Assembly: GCF_002216005.1 (NCBI RefSeq)
Contig: NZ_NIQC01000010.1
Span: 1 to 64,000 of the forward strand
Direction of reading: 5' to 3'
Source: Natranaerobius trueperi
GTDB lineage: Bacteria; Bacillota; Natranaerobiia; Natranaerobiales; Natranaerobiaceae
Length of the DNA stretch: 64,000 nucleotides
In this document: one piece after another, positions 48,181 to 57,912 of the stretch
Layout of the letters: each line of letters starts with the position of its first letter
How positions within the stretch are numbered: the stretch's first letter is position 1
Notes under the pieces: model-generated
Database searches by the model: none
What the model was told of the DNA's origin: nothing
What the model saw: only the letters and a program-made list of their open reading frames with translations
Position numbers and translations under genes: made by a program

Positions 48181-48213
48181 ATGTTTTATTTAACTTTGAA
48201 GGAGGTAAGTTCA

Positions 48214-50673
48214 ATGAGTGGATACAAACCGCAAGAAATTGAGGCCAAATGGCAAAAGAGATGGGAAGAAGAAACTTCATATACTGTTGAAAATGACCCA
48301 AATAAAGAAAAGTACTATGTACTTGAGATGTTTCCTTATCCCTCTGGTAAGCTTCATATGGGTCATATGAGAGTATATTCTATTGGAGATGTGTTGGCAA
48401 GATTTCAAAGAATGAGAGGGTATAATGTTCTTCATCCAATGGGATGGGATGCATTTGGCTTGCCTGCAGAAAATGCTGCTATAGAAAATCAAACAGTACC
48501 AGCTGATTGGACATATTCAAACATAGATCATATGAAAAAACAACTTAATTCACTAGGAACTAGTTATGATTGGAACCGTGAAGTTACCACATGCTCACCT
48601 GAATATTATAAATGGACGCAATGGATGTTTTTACAGTTATACAATAATAATTTAGCATATAAGAAAAAAGCACCAGTAAACTGGTGTCCAGATTGTGAAA
48701 CAGTACTTGCAAATGAACAGGTAGAAAATGGTGAGTGTTGGCGTTGTGGTAATGAAGTTGAAGAGAAGAAGCTGTCACAATGGTTTTTCAAAATAACTGA
48801 TTATGCGGATCGATTAACAGATGATTTGGATCAATTAGAGGGTTGGCCAGACAGAGTCAAAACAATGCAAAAAAATTGGATCGGTCGTAGTTATGGATCT
48901 GAAATAGATTTTCAAGTAAAAGATCATGATGAAGTTATAAAGGTATTTACTACAAGACCTGACACTATATTTGGGGCCACTTACATGGTTCTTTCACCAG
49001 AACACCCTATAACTAAAACACTAGTTGATGGAACCGAAAAACAAAAAGAAGTAGAAGAGTTTGTTAATAAAGTACAGAACATGAATAAGGAATCAAGAGA
49101 GTCTGATAAATTAGAAAAAGAAGGTGTTTTTACAGGTAAATATGCGATTAATCCAGCAAATGGTAGAGAGATACCAATTTTAGTAGGTAATTATGTTTTA
49201 ATGGAATATGGAACAGGTGCAGTGATGGCAGTTCCGGCTCATGACGAGCGTGACTATGAATTTGCAAAAAAATATGACCTTCCAATTGAACAAGTTGTTA
49301 AACCAAAAGAAGAAGATAATAATACTGAGCTACACAAAGCTTTTACGGATCATGGAATAATTATAAATTCACCTGGTTTTAATGGAATGACGTCTAATGA
49401 AGCAATTGAAGAAATTACTAATTATTTAGAAAAATTAGGTAAAGCCAAAAAAGTGACAACTTATAGACTAAGAGATTGGTTAGTTTCGAGACAAAGATAT
49501 TGGGGCGCACCTATACCAATGATATATTGTAATAAATGTGGTTCAGTACCAGTACCTGAAAAGAATCTTCCTGTAAATTTACCAGAAGATGTAGATCTAA
49601 CAGAGGGCAGTAAAAATGTTTTAGAGAATCGTAATGACTTTGTTGAAACTACCTGCCCTAATTGTCAAGGTACAGCTAGAAGAGAAACGGATACGATGGA
49701 TACTTTTGTATGTTCTTCTTGGTATTTCTTGCGTTATACAAGTCCGGATTCAGAAAACTTACCTTTTTATAAAGATGATGTAGACTATTGGATGCCTGTA
49801 GATCAATACATCGGTGGAATAGAGCATGCTGTACTACACTTATTATATGCTCGATTTTTTACTAAGGTAATGTATGATTTAGGATATACTAGTGTAAATG
49901 AACCTTTTTCTAGATTATTAGCACAAGGGATGGTTAATAAAGATGGTGCAAAAATGAGTAAGTCTAAAGGTAATGTAGTATCACCTGATGAAATACTTAA
50001 AACCTATGGAGCAGATACCGGACGATTATTTATATTATTTGCTGCTCCTCCTGAAAAAGATTTAGACTGGAATGATGAAGGTGTAGAAGGTTGTTATCGA
50101 TTTTTACAAAGAGTGTATCGATTAATTGATGAACATCAAGATCTTTCTTCTAAAAAGAATAACGAAAATCAATTTACGAAAGAAGATAAAGAATATAACA
50201 TTGCAATAAATCAAACTATTAAAAAAGTAACAGAAGATGTATCTCAAAGATTTAATTTTAATACAGCTATAAGTGCAATTATGGAGTTTGTAAATACGAC
50301 AAGTAAATATCAAAATGGTCAGTACAATGCTACATTACTAAGAAAAGGTCTTGAAACTTTGGTTAATTTATTAGCTCCTTTTACACCTCATATTTGTGAA
50401 GAGTTATGGGAAGAACTCGGACATAAAGAAAGTGTTCATAGTTTAAGTTGGCCATCATACGATCCGAAAGCTCTAGTTTCAGATGAGGTTGAATTAGCAG
50501 TACAAGTTAACGGAAAAGTAAGAGATCATGTTACTGTTCCTTCAGATGGAGATGAAGAGACTGTTAGACAAATCGTATTAGATCGAGAGAGAGTCCAAGA
50601 GTATATTTCAGATGGTGAAATTAAAAAGTTCATTGTAGTACCTAAAAAATTAGTAAATATTGTTTGTAAATAG
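48214..50673 (+). CDS. leuS: Leucyl-tRNA synthetase
   Basis: Class I synthetase. HIGH-type motif LHMGHMR lies in YPSGKLHMGHMR and KMSKSKGN near residue 578. The editing domain and the Cys pairs CPDC/CWRCG and CNKC/CPNC are present. Start chosen: ATG at 48214, 819 residues, behind AAGGAGG; an in-frame ATG at 48181 overlaps the T-box terminator and lacks a ribosome site. Confidence 0.97.
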   Translation: MSGYKPQEIEAKWQKRWEEETSYTVENDPNKEKYYVLEMFPYPSGKLHMGHMRVYSIGDVLARFQRMRGYNVLHPMGWDAFGLPAENAAIENQTVPADWTYSNIDHMKKQLNSLGTSYDWNREVTTCSPEYYKWTQWMFLQLYNNNLAYKKKAPVNWCPDCETVLANEQVENGECWRCGNEVEEKKLSQWFFKITDYADRLTDDLDQLEGWPDRVKTMQKNWIGRSYGSEIDFQVKDHDEVIKVFTTRPDTIFGATYMVLSPEHPITKTLVDGTEKQKEVEEFVNKVQNMNKESRESDKLEKEGVFTGKYAINPANGREIPILVGNYVLMEYGTGAVMAVPAHDERDYEFAKKYDLPIEQVVKPKEEDNNTELHKAFTDHGIIINSPGFNGMTSNEAIEEITNYLEKLGKAKKVTTYRLRDWLVSRQRYWGAPIPMIYCNKCGSVPVPEKNLPVNLPEDVDLTEGSKNVLENRNDFVETTCPNCQGTARRETDTMDTFVCSSWYFLRYTSPDSENLPFYKDDVDYWMPVDQYIGGIEHAVLHLLYARFFTKVMYDLGYTSVNEPFSRLLAQGMVNKDGAKMSKSKGNVVSPDEILKTYGADTGRLFILFAAPPEKDLDWNDEGVEGCYRFLQRVYRLIDEHQDLSSKKNNENQFTKEDKEYNIAINQTIKKVTEDVSQRFNFNTAISAIMEFVNTTSKYQNGQYNATLLRKGLETLVNLLAPFTPHICEELWEELGHKESVHSLSWPSYDPKALVSDEVELAVQVNGKVRDHVTVPSDGDEETVRQIVLDRERVQEYISDGEIKKFIVVPKKLVNIVCK

Positions 50674-50674
50674 A

Positions 50675-50713
50675 AATAATAAGGGGCTTTTTATAGGCTC
50701 CTTATTATTTTTA
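50675..50713 (+). terminator. Intrinsic terminator after leuS
   Basis: AATAATAAGG and CCTTATTATT form the stem with a GC-rich middle, followed by TTTTTA. Confidence 0.82.
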
Positions 50714-50801
50714 ATAACTATTTAACACACAGGAAGATAATCTAAATATTTAAAGAATAATATAAAATTCTTCTTTATCTGTATGAAAAAGAGGGATTTT
50801 T

Positions 50802-50852
50802 ATGTGTAAAAGAGAATTAATAGTTACTATTGAAACAGGAGGAAAAATTTAG
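50802..50852 (+). CDS. Possible 16-codon leader ORF before comEA
   Basis: ATG at 50802 preceded by GAGGGA, encoding MCKRELIVTIETGGKI, then TAG whose G is the first base of the comEA GTG. The overlap suggests translational coupling. No family is recognised and it may be chance. Confidence 0.3.
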   Translation: MCKRELIVTIETGGKI

Positions 50853-51490
50853 TGACAAAACTTAATCGAAAGCAGTATACGATATTCGCTATAATAATAG
50901 TTTTTGTTTTGAGTTGGTTTATCTATAATTTCTGGTTAAATGATTCAGCTAATGAATTAGTTATTTCGGATTTAGAAGGTGAAAGTAAAAATCAAATTTT
51001 AGAAGAGACAATATCTAATGACAAAAATGAAACCGAAGATGAAAAAAATACTCAAAAAGTTGTAGTATATATTTCAGGTGCTGTATCTACTCCAGGTGTT
51101 TTTACATTACCTGAGGGTAGTAGAGTTTATCAAGGCATTGAAATGGCAGGCGGTAAGAACGAAGATGCATTAACAGAATTTTTAAACTTAGCGGCACTTT
51201 TACAAGATGGCATGCATATACATATACCAAGTGAAGGAGAAGATATGGATCAAGTAAATGATGATATAAATATGACTTTTTATCAAGAAGAAAATTCACT
51301 TATTAATGTAAATACAGCTAATAATAATCTACTCGAGTCATTACCTGGTATCGGAACTGTGAGAGCCCAAAATATTATAGACTATCGAGAAAATAATGGA
51401 ATTTTTTCTACTACTGATCAAATTATGGAAGTAAACGGCATAGGTCAAGGTATTTTTAGTGAAATTAAAGAATTAATTACTGTAAATTGA
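50852..51490 (+). CDS. comEA: ComEA-type DNA-binding competence protein
   Basis: Surface DNA receptor of the transformation machinery. TM helix at about 10-27, an SLBB domain (VVVYISGAVSTPGVFTLPEG, about 68-130) and a C-terminal helix-hairpin-helix (INVNTANNNLLESLPGIG, VNGIGQGIFSEIKEL). 212 residues. The start is GTG at 50852 after AGGAGG. No comEB or comEC gene follows here, so the rest of the uptake system must be elsewhere if it exists. Confidence 0.93.
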   Translation: MTKLNRKQYTIFAIIIVFVLSWFIYNFWLNDSANELVISDLEGESKNQILEETISNDKNETEDEKNTQKVVVYISGAVSTPGVFTLPEGSRVYQGIEMAGGKNEDALTEFLNLAALLQDGMHIHIPSEGEDMDQVNDDINMTFYQEENSLINVNTANNNLLESLPGIGTVRAQNIIDYRENNGIFSTTDQIMEVNGIGQGIFSEIKELITVN

Positions 51491-51507
51491 TATTAAGGGG
51501 GGAGCCC

Positions 51508-51696
51508 ATGAGCTTTAAGTATATTTGCGAAAATTGTTCTAATGAATTTTATCCTCCTTGGTGGAAAGGTAGCAGTGTAGAATCAGAATGTGTTTTTTGT
51601 GGAAGTCAAGGAATTAATGAAGTAAGAATTTCTTATCAAGAATATTATAATGACATGGTTAAAAAAATACCTAGAAGAGAACTAGGTGGTGGATGA
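51508..51696 (+). CDS. Small zinc-ribbon protein
   Basis: 62 residues with Cys7, Cys10, Cys28 and Cys31 (CENC and CVFC), the pattern of a FmdB-like or rubredoxin-like zinc ribbon. Start chosen: ATG at 51508 behind GGGGGGAG. It follows comEA by 17 bp and precedes a terminator. Function unknown. Confidence 0.75.
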   Translation: MSFKYICENCSNEFYPPWWKGSSVESECVFCGSQGINEVRISYQEYYNDMVKKIPRRELGGG

Positions 51697-51706
51697 GGCT
51701 AAAAGT

Positions 51707-51760
51707 TCCGGTTGGTAACCGGAACACCCCTACGAACATTAAATCGTGGGGGGTTTTTTC
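51707..51760 (+). terminator. Tandem hairpins and terminator before selB
   Basis: GTTCCGGTT/AACCGGAAC (51707-51727) is followed by CCCCTACGA/TCGTGGGGGG with a T run (51727-51760). The second is a good intrinsic terminator. It sits directly in front of the selB promoter. Confidence 0.85.
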
Positions 51761-51789
51761 TTGACAGTAGGGTTTGACTAGCTTAAGAT
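51761..51789 (+). promoter_or_regulatory. Promoter of selB-selD
   Basis: TTGACA (51761-51766), a 17-nt spacer and TAAGAT (51784-51789), starting right after the terminator's T run. Confidence 0.85.
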
Positions 51790-51836
51790 AGAATTAACTT
51801 CAAAAAATGAAAAAAATAGTGGTAGGTGATTGAGTT

Positions 51837-53738
51837 ATGCACCTTGTTGTTGGTACAGCAGGACACGTAGATCATGGAAAAACAAAATTAATTGAAAAGT
51901 TAACTGGGAAAGATACTGATAGACTACAAGAAGAAAAGGATAGAGGCATTTCTGTTGATTTAGGTTTCGCTCCTTTTACCATGCCTAGTGGGGGAGTAGC
52001 AGGTGTTGTTGATGTACCGGGCCATGAAAAGTTTATACATAATATGTTAGCTGGTATTGCTGGTATTGATCTGGTTTTACTTGTGATTGATGTTAATGAA
52101 GGAATTATGCCTCAAACTAAAGAGCACTTAGCAATAATGGAATTACTAGAAATAAAGTCAGGTATAGTTGTTCTTACAAAAGTAGATCAAGCAGAGGAAG
52201 AATGGATTGATTTAATGGAAGAAGAAGTTCGAGAAAGTTTGGCTGGTACATTTCTAGATAATGAACCAGTAATTAGAACTTCAGTAGTTTCTGAAGAAGG
52301 TATTGACGACTTAAAAGAGGCTATTGATGATAAATCACAGGACATATCACCTAAAGATGAGGATGGTCCTATACGTATGCCTATTGATAGGTCGTTTAAA
52401 ATATCTGGCTTTGGGACAGTTGTAACAGGTACACTTGTTTCTGGAACCATTAATAAAGATGACGAATTAGAGGTTGTACCAAGTAATACAAAAACTAGGG
52501 CAAGGTCATTACAAGTACATGGAAAATCAGTTGAAAAGGCAGTTGCAGGACAACGTGTTGCTATAAATGTTCCAAATGTAACATCAGAAAACTTAGAGCG
52601 AGGTTACGTATTATCTCAACCAAATTACTTTCAAGAAGTATCTAAATGTGATGTTAAAATTTCAATGTTAGAAGATACTACATGGGAGCTTAAAAACGGT
52701 ACTCCTATTCATCTACATGTAGGAGCAGGTGAAACAATAGCTAGAGTTTATTTCTATGGACAAAAAAAGTTAGAGCCAGGTGAAAGTTCTTATGCTCAGC
52801 TCAGACTAGAAAAACCCCTTGCAATCTTTAGAAAAGATAAGTTCATAATTAGATCCTATTCTCCTGTAACAACTATTGGAGGAGGGTTTGTATTAGAACA
52901 TAATGCAACTAAAAAGCCTCTAAACTCAAAACAAACGATTGAAAGGTTAAAAACGTTAGAAATTGGTGATCCAAAACAGATAGTAAATCAAATTATACAA
53001 AAAAATGGAGTTATAACAATAAATGAGCTAAAAAAAGAAACTGGAATAATTGGTGAAAATCTAACAAAAATATTGGATGAATTAATTGAAGAAAAGGAAG
53101 TCAAATTAGTAGAAAACTATGTAATAAGTAGCGAAAAGCGAAAAGTACTAAAAGATCAGATTACTAATATGATTATAGATTACCATAAAATTTATCCACT
53201 ACGAGATGGAAAACCAAAAGCTGAGGTTATTAGTTGGTTGAAAGAGTTCGGCTTAGACGAAAAAGCAAGTATACTAGTATTAGAGGAAATATATAATGAA
53301 GAAAATATAGATAACCAAAATGATTATATTTTTATGGAAGATTTCATTCCTTCGCCAAATAATAAGCAGCAGTATTATATTGATAGTATACTAAAGTTAT
53401 ATGATGAAAATGAATTTAAACCACCTCAACTAAATGAAATCAGTACTCAATTAAAAATAGAAGATAACGAGTTAAAAGAGATCATAGATTATTTGATCAG
53501 AAAAGGTGATGTAATAAAAATTACAGAAGGGTATTATATATCAAGTCATATTCTAGAAAAGGCGATAGAATTATTGAAAACGCACTTTGAAAATAATTCT
53601 ACCATTTCAATAGGTGAATGGAGAGATATTCTTGATACTTCTAGAAAATACGCACTACCTCTTTTAGAATATTTTGATCGTATAAGATTAACAAAAAGAG
53701 ATGGTGATATTAGGGTACTCTTAAATAAAAAAGATTAA
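51837..53738 (+). CDS. selB: Selenocysteine-specific elongation factor SelB
   Basis: Delivers Sec-tRNA to UGA codons next to a SECIS hairpin. EF-Tu-like G domain with GHVDHGKT at about 9-16, DVPGHEKFIHNM and LTKVD. Domains II and III follow, then C-terminal winged helices (about 380-633) that bind SECIS RNA. 633 residues. It is 16 bp upstream of selD. selA and the tRNA-Sec gene are not in this window. Confidence 0.95.
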   Translation: MHLVVGTAGHVDHGKTKLIEKLTGKDTDRLQEEKDRGISVDLGFAPFTMPSGGVAGVVDVPGHEKFIHNMLAGIAGIDLVLLVIDVNEGIMPQTKEHLAIMELLEIKSGIVVLTKVDQAEEEWIDLMEEEVRESLAGTFLDNEPVIRTSVVSEEGIDDLKEAIDDKSQDISPKDEDGPIRMPIDRSFKISGFGTVVTGTLVSGTINKDDELEVVPSNTKTRARSLQVHGKSVEKAVAGQRVAINVPNVTSENLERGYVLSQPNYFQEVSKCDVKISMLEDTTWELKNGTPIHLHVGAGETIARVYFYGQKKLEPGESSYAQLRLEKPLAIFRKDKFIIRSYSPVTTIGGGFVLEHNATKKPLNSKQTIERLKTLEIGDPKQIVNQIIQKNGVITINELKKETGIIGENLTKILDELIEEKEVKLVENYVISSEKRKVLKDQITNMIIDYHKIYPLRDGKPKAEVISWLKEFGLDEKASILVLEEIYNEENIDNQNDYIFMEDFIPSPNNKQQYYIDSILKLYDENEFKPPQLNEISTQLKIEDNELKEIIDYLIRKGDVIKITEGYYISSHILEKAIELLKTHFENNSTISIGEWRDILDTSRKYALPLLEYFDRIRLTKRDGDIRVLLNKKD

Positions 53739-53754
53739 AACTGGAGGGATATAA

Positions 53755-54810
53755 TTGACCAAAGAAGAAATATGTAAATTAACTTCATTAAGTTCAAAAG
53801 CTGGATGAGCAGCAAAAATAAGTCCGTCGGACTTAAATAATGCTTTATCAAGATTAGCTGTAGAAAGACCAGATCCAAGCATGTTAGTAGGCATGGAAAG
53901 TTCAGATGATGCCGGCGTATATAAGTTAAGTGAAGAAACCGCACTGGTACAAACTATAGATTTTTTTACACCTGTTGTTGACGATCCATATACCTTCGGG
54001 CAAATAGCAGCAGCAAATGCATTGAGTGATATTTATGCAATGGGAGCAAAACCTTTGACATGTATGAATTTGGTAGGATTTCCTATTGGTAAACTAGATA
54101 GCAATGTTCTCGACGAAATTTTGCGAGGAGGTCATGATAAAGTAATAGAAGCTGAAGCGACTTTAATTGGGGGTCATTCTATAGAAGATCAAGAACCTAA
54201 ATATGGACTATCAGTGACTGGTACAGTTAACCCACAAAACGTTTGGACAAATAGTGGGGCAAAACCAGGGGATAGATTAATTATGACTAAACCTTTAGGT
54301 ACTGGAATTATAACTACGGCAATAAAGAAAAGTGAAGTTGAAAAAGAACATGAAGAATCAGCTATAGAAGCGATGGCAAAGTTAAATTCAGATGCTATGG
54401 AAGTATTACTTGAATACTCTGTTTCAGCATGTACAGATATAACAGGATTTGGTCTACTAGGTCATGCTTATGAATTAGCAAAAGGTAGTGAAGTGGATAT
54501 AGTACTTTGGAATGAAAGTATTCCACTACTACCAGGTGTAAAGGAATATGCTGAAAAAGGACTCATTCCAGGTGGATCAAAGAAAAACTTATCATTTTTT
54601 GATCCTGTCTGTAACTTTGATGAAAAAATTACAGAAGCTGAAAGACTAATTTTAGCTGATGCAATTACATCAGGCGGACTATTAATTAGTGTGGCAGAAA
54701 ATGAGGTAAGCCAAATTAAAGAAAGATTACAAAAAGCAGGTTGTTTGGCTTTTAGTGAAGTAGGAAAAGTGATGGAGAAATCTGATAGTGCTAAACTAAT
54801 TATCAATTAA
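53755..54810 (+). CDS. selD: Selenophosphate synthase SelD, itself a selenoprotein (UGA at codon 18)
   Basis: Makes selenophosphate from selenide and ATP. The frame opens at TTG 53755 behind CTGGAGGGA and reads MTKEEICKLTSLSSKAG, then UGA (53806-53808), then AAKISPSDL. The family has Cys or Sec at exactly this place (GxAAKI), so the UGA is read as selenocysteine. Downstream, SSDDAGVYKL, FTPVVDDPYTFG, GGHSIEDQEPKYG and DITGFGLLGHAYE confirm SelD. Length is 352 including Sec. A call starting at 53881 would miss the active-site residue. Confidence 0.95.
53806..53834 (+). promoter_or_regulatory. Bacterial SECIS element in selD
   Basis: Eleven nucleotides after the UGA, AAGTCC (53820-53825) pairs with GGACTT (53829-53834) around a GTC loop. 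The loop G is 18 nt from the UGA, inside the window in which SelB-type SECIS elements work. SelB is encoded just upstream. Confidence 0.8.
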
Positions 54811-54835
54811 CCCGGTGATATTCACCGGGTTTTAT
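54809..54835. terminator. Bidirectional terminator between selD and the GDPD gene
   Basis: AACCCGGTGA and TCACCGGGTT form a 10-bp stem with a TAT loop; T-rich on the plus side. It lies between converging genes. Confidence 0.85.
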
Positions 54836-55557
54836 TTATACATTTGGAGTTGTGATAAAATTTCTGGGTAATCAGTTATAATTCCATAGATATCGTAGTT
54901 CGTTAATTCTTTCATGTTAGTTTTTGAATTAACAGTCCAAGCTATAATTTTATTTTTTGTAGCATTAAAGTTTTCGTCTTCAGATTTAATAGAGTTTTTA
55001 TTAATGTGTAGCGTATCAAAGTTAAAATTTTTATTAAATAAATTATTTTTAGTGTTTTGATCATATAGTAATCCAAGTTTTACATGGGGATTTATTTTTT
55101 TTGTATAGAAAAGACTACAGTAGTTAAAAGATGAAATAATAACTTTATCTAGTATGTCGAATTTTTCAACTAAATCAACTACTTTTTTTTCAATTCCTAA
55201 ATAACTAAAGACGTCATTTTTTAATTCAATATTAATAATAATAGATTCGTTACAAAAAGTCTCTAACACATTCTTTAAAGACGGTATAGTCTCATATTTA
55301 AACTCATTAGAAAACCAACTACCAGCATCTAGGTTAGCTAAGTCATGAAAACTAAAATCTTTAATGTATCCTGTAGCATTAGTAGTTCTATTAACAGTTT
55401 CATCATGAATAACTACAGGTACTCCGTCTTTTGTTAATTGTACATCTAATTCAAAACCATCAGCTCCAACATCTAATGCCCTCGAAAAAGCTGCAAGAGT
55501 ATTTTCAGGGGCTAATGAAATAGCCCCTCGGTGAGCAATGTTATATATGTGTGTCAT
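54832..55557 (-). CDS. Glycerophosphodiester phosphodiesterase
   Basis: Splits glycerophosphodiesters into glycerol 3-phosphate and an alcohol. Catalytic His9-Arg10 (AHRGA), Glu18, Glu36/Asp38 (ELD) and His51-Asp52 (VIHDETVNRTT) are present. 241 residues, no signal peptide, so cytoplasmic. Minus strand, convergent with selD. Confidence 0.95.
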   Translation of the reverse strand: MTHIYNIAHRGAISLAPENTLAAFSRALDVGADGFELDVQLTKDGVPVVIHDETVNRTTNATGYIKDFSFHDLANLDAGSWFSNEFKYETIPSLKNVLETFCNESIIINIELKNDVFSYLGIEKKVVDLVEKFDILDKVIISSFNYCSLFYTKKINPHVKLGLLYDQNTKNNLFNKNFNFDTLHINKNSIKSEDENFNATKNKIIAWTVNSKTNMKELTNYDIYGIITDYPEILSQLQMYK

Positions 55558-55621
55558 ATTTTTCCACCTTAGACTTTATTGTTTGTAATGCATCAGAGCA
55601 AATAACATATTATCTAATTTT

Positions 55622-56788
55622 TTATTTCGAATTGAACTCGGACTTAACTTTTTCAATCATTCCTGTATCAGTTAAAAGATCATAAGCAGTTAGTGCAATT
55701 GCTTTAGCTCCTAAAATCATACAATCTTTACCTTTTTCTGAACCAGAAGCTTGTAAGAATTCTTCAGTGTGAGGTGCAATATTGGATCCAATACTAATAT
55801 TTGGATGTATAGCAGGGGTTACATGACTAACATTCCCCATATCTGTAGATCCAGAACTAGAAGGTGGTTGGTATACTTTTTCTCCTAGTAATTCTAAATT
55901 TGATTTGAAAGTGCTTGACAATACATTATTTGGTTTTAAATTGTCAAAAGAAAATTCAAAGTTATTATGTTCTAGTGTACAACCAGTTGCAGTTGCAGCT
56001 CCTTTTGCACAATTTAATACTTGTTTAACAACTTTATTTAAATGATCTCTTTTTCTTGCTCTAACATAGAATCTAGCTACAGTTTTTTTAGGGATAATAT
56101 TTGGTGCTGTTCCACCCTCAGTTATAATTCCATGGATTCTGACATCATCTGTTACCTGTTGTCTTAAAGCATTTATATTATTAAATAAGCCTATTACAGC
56201 ATCTAAAGCATTTATTCCCTGCTGGGGTGCAGATGAAGCGTGAGCTGATCTACCATAGAATGTAAATTCGATAGCGTCAATTGCTAGAGAAGAAACTTCA
56301 GTAACATTTTTTGGACCAGGATGAGCCATGATTGCTGTATCTAAATGGTCAAAGACACCACTTTCTACTAAAGTGACTTTAGCTCCATCTGTCTCTTCTG
56401 CAGGTGCACCATAGATTTCTATTCTACCAGGTATTTTATCTTTGAACTTACTGATTGCAACAGCCGCACCAAAGCTCATTCCAGCTATTAAATTATGTCC
56501 ACACGCATGGCCTTCTGGCAATGCATCGTATTCAGCTAGAATCCCTATTACGGGCATATCATCTTTATTAGATCCATAAGAAGCTCTAAAAGCTGTTTTA
56601 AGTCCAGCTAATTCTTTTTCAACTTTAAAACTTTCTTGTTCTAGTTTGTTGGTTAGTAAAGATACAGCCTTTTCCTCTTTATGTCCCATCTCTGGATTAT
56701 TATAGATATAGTCAGAGATGTTTTCTAACTGTTCTCTTCTTTTATCAATATCAGAGATGATTTGTTGCTTTATAGATTGATTATTCAT
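55622..56788 (-). CDS. M20-family amidohydrolase (AbgB/HipO-like)
   Basis: Metal-dependent amidohydrolase, 388 residues. Metal site GHACGHN (His94, Cys96, His98), EE at 131-132 and His156 (MAHPGP). The dimerisation domain has FTFYGRSAHASSAPQQGINALDA. Substrate could be N-acyl or p-aminobenzoyl-glutamate-like amides. It starts with ATG behind AAGGAGG. The remains of an oligopeptide ABC transporter lie upstream; such pairs are common, but the transporter here is dead. Confidence 0.9.
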   Translation of the reverse strand: MNNQSIKQQIISDIDKRREQLENISDYIYNNPEMGHKEEKAVSLLTNKLEQESFKVEKELAGLKTAFRASYGSNKDDMPVIGILAEYDALPEGHACGHNLIAGMSFGAAVAISKFKDKIPGRIEIYGAPAEETDGAKVTLVESGVFDHLDTAIMAHPGPKNVTEVSSLAIDAIEFTFYGRSAHASSAPQQGINALDAVIGLFNNINALRQQVTDDVRIHGIITEGGTAPNIIPKKTVARFYVRARKRDHLNKVVKQVLNCAKGAATATGCTLEHNNFEFSFDNLKPNNVLSSTFKSNLELLGEKVYQPPSSSGSTDMGNVSHVTPAIHPNISIGSNIAPHTEEFLQASGSEKGKDCMILGAKAIALTAYDLLTDTGMIEKVKSEFNSK

Positions 56789-57049
56789 TTGATACCTCCT
56801 TATAGTCTATTGTAATATAAATATATAATACAACTTTTCACTATCATTGTCCAAAGTTTTTTTAGATTAGAAAATATTGAATTATATATTATAAAACGTT
56901 AATTCTACCCGAAAATAAAGGATTTACTCAAACAATATCACAGAAAAACTACAAATTTATAAAAAACATATTGATAGATATTAAAAGTATAATTTAAAAA
57001 TAATACTTAATTTAACTGCTAAATTGCAATATTAAATTGAGCTAGTTTT

Positions 57050-57878
57050 CAACTGTAATATAAAAATTGTTACTCCAGTAGAACACTACACTGTTCTAAG
57101 AACGCCTCGTCCGGAGATAAGTAGCCAAGGATCCGTCTGGGTAAGGTATTGCACCAGGTTTAAACTCTAGCAATTGCTTGTGATGAAAAATCAGAGAGAC
57201 TCTTCCCTTTTGGGATGAAACGTCTAATCAAGCCGGTATGTCGTTCGTTAGTTCCTCTTTCTCCAGAAGAGTAAGGATGTGCAAAGTAAACTTTGGTGTT
57301 ACTAGTTTTCTCTAAAGATGCTAGATCTGCAAACTCTAGACCATTATCAGTAGTAAAGCTCTTGAAGACTTTTAAAAAACTATCACCCATTTCATAAGTC
57401 AGGTTTGCTAAAGTTTCTTGTACAGCTTCAGTCGTTTTAGCAGGAATCTTACGTATAATTTCTTTGCGAGTTTTCCTCTCAGTAATAGTTAGTAACACAG
57501 GTTCGGTTTTTGTTTTCTTACCAATCACGGTGTCAATTTCCCAGTGACCAAATACTTGACGATCATTTACTACTTTAGGTCGTTCGGTTCTTTTCATATA
57601 TTCTTTTAGCTGTATCTAAATTTGACATAGTCTAATGCATTGATTTGAGTTACTGTGCCTCTTTTTAGTTCATTTCGAATAGTGTTTGATGCTCTATTTA
57701 AAATTTTTCCAATAGCGTACGGAGTGTAGCCTTGTTTATATAGTAACTTAATTTTTCCTCGCTCGAGATCATTTAGGTGTTTATTATTGCGGGAAGTTGG
57801 TGTATCATTAAAATGATCCATAGTGTGCACCCTTCCTGTAATTAGTTTTTTTCTGGCGAATTAATTATATTACAGTTG
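57050..57878. mobile_element. IS30-family insertion sequence, defective
   Basis: Perfect 14-bp terminal inverted repeats CAACTGTAATATAA at 57050-57063 and its complement at 57865-57878 bound a broken IS30 transposase on the minus strand. At 829 bp it is shorter than the usual 1.0-1.25 kb, with the middle of the gene lost. The right end abuts a truncated oligopeptide-transporter ATPase. Confidence 0.88.
57070..57830 (-). pseudogene. IS30-family transposase, frameshifted, nonsense-mutated and internally deleted
   Basis: The N-terminal helix-turn-helix (LNDLERGKIKLLYKQGYTP) is in one frame (57606-57830). The catalytic core is in another: FGHWEIDTVIG, FTTDNGLEFA and the Glu region ERGTNERHTGLIRRFIPKG, giving DDE. 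A stop at 57160-57162 interrupts the end, after which the same frame resumes with TLPRRILGYLSPDEAF. About 80-100 residues between the HTH and the core are missing compared with the family. Confidence 0.9.
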
Positions 57879-57912
57879 GGTCGATTATGGAGTTTTTTAT
57901 TTAGTTCAATTT

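Noticed and set aside
48181-48213. Earlier in-frame ATG for leuS
   Set aside because: It lies at the foot of the T-box terminator, without a ribosome site; ATG 48214 has AAGGAGG.
51700-51760. Possible tRNA-Sec gene in front of selB
   Set aside because: The two hairpins do not give a cloverleaf or a UCA anticodon, and the second is followed by a T run; it is a terminator.
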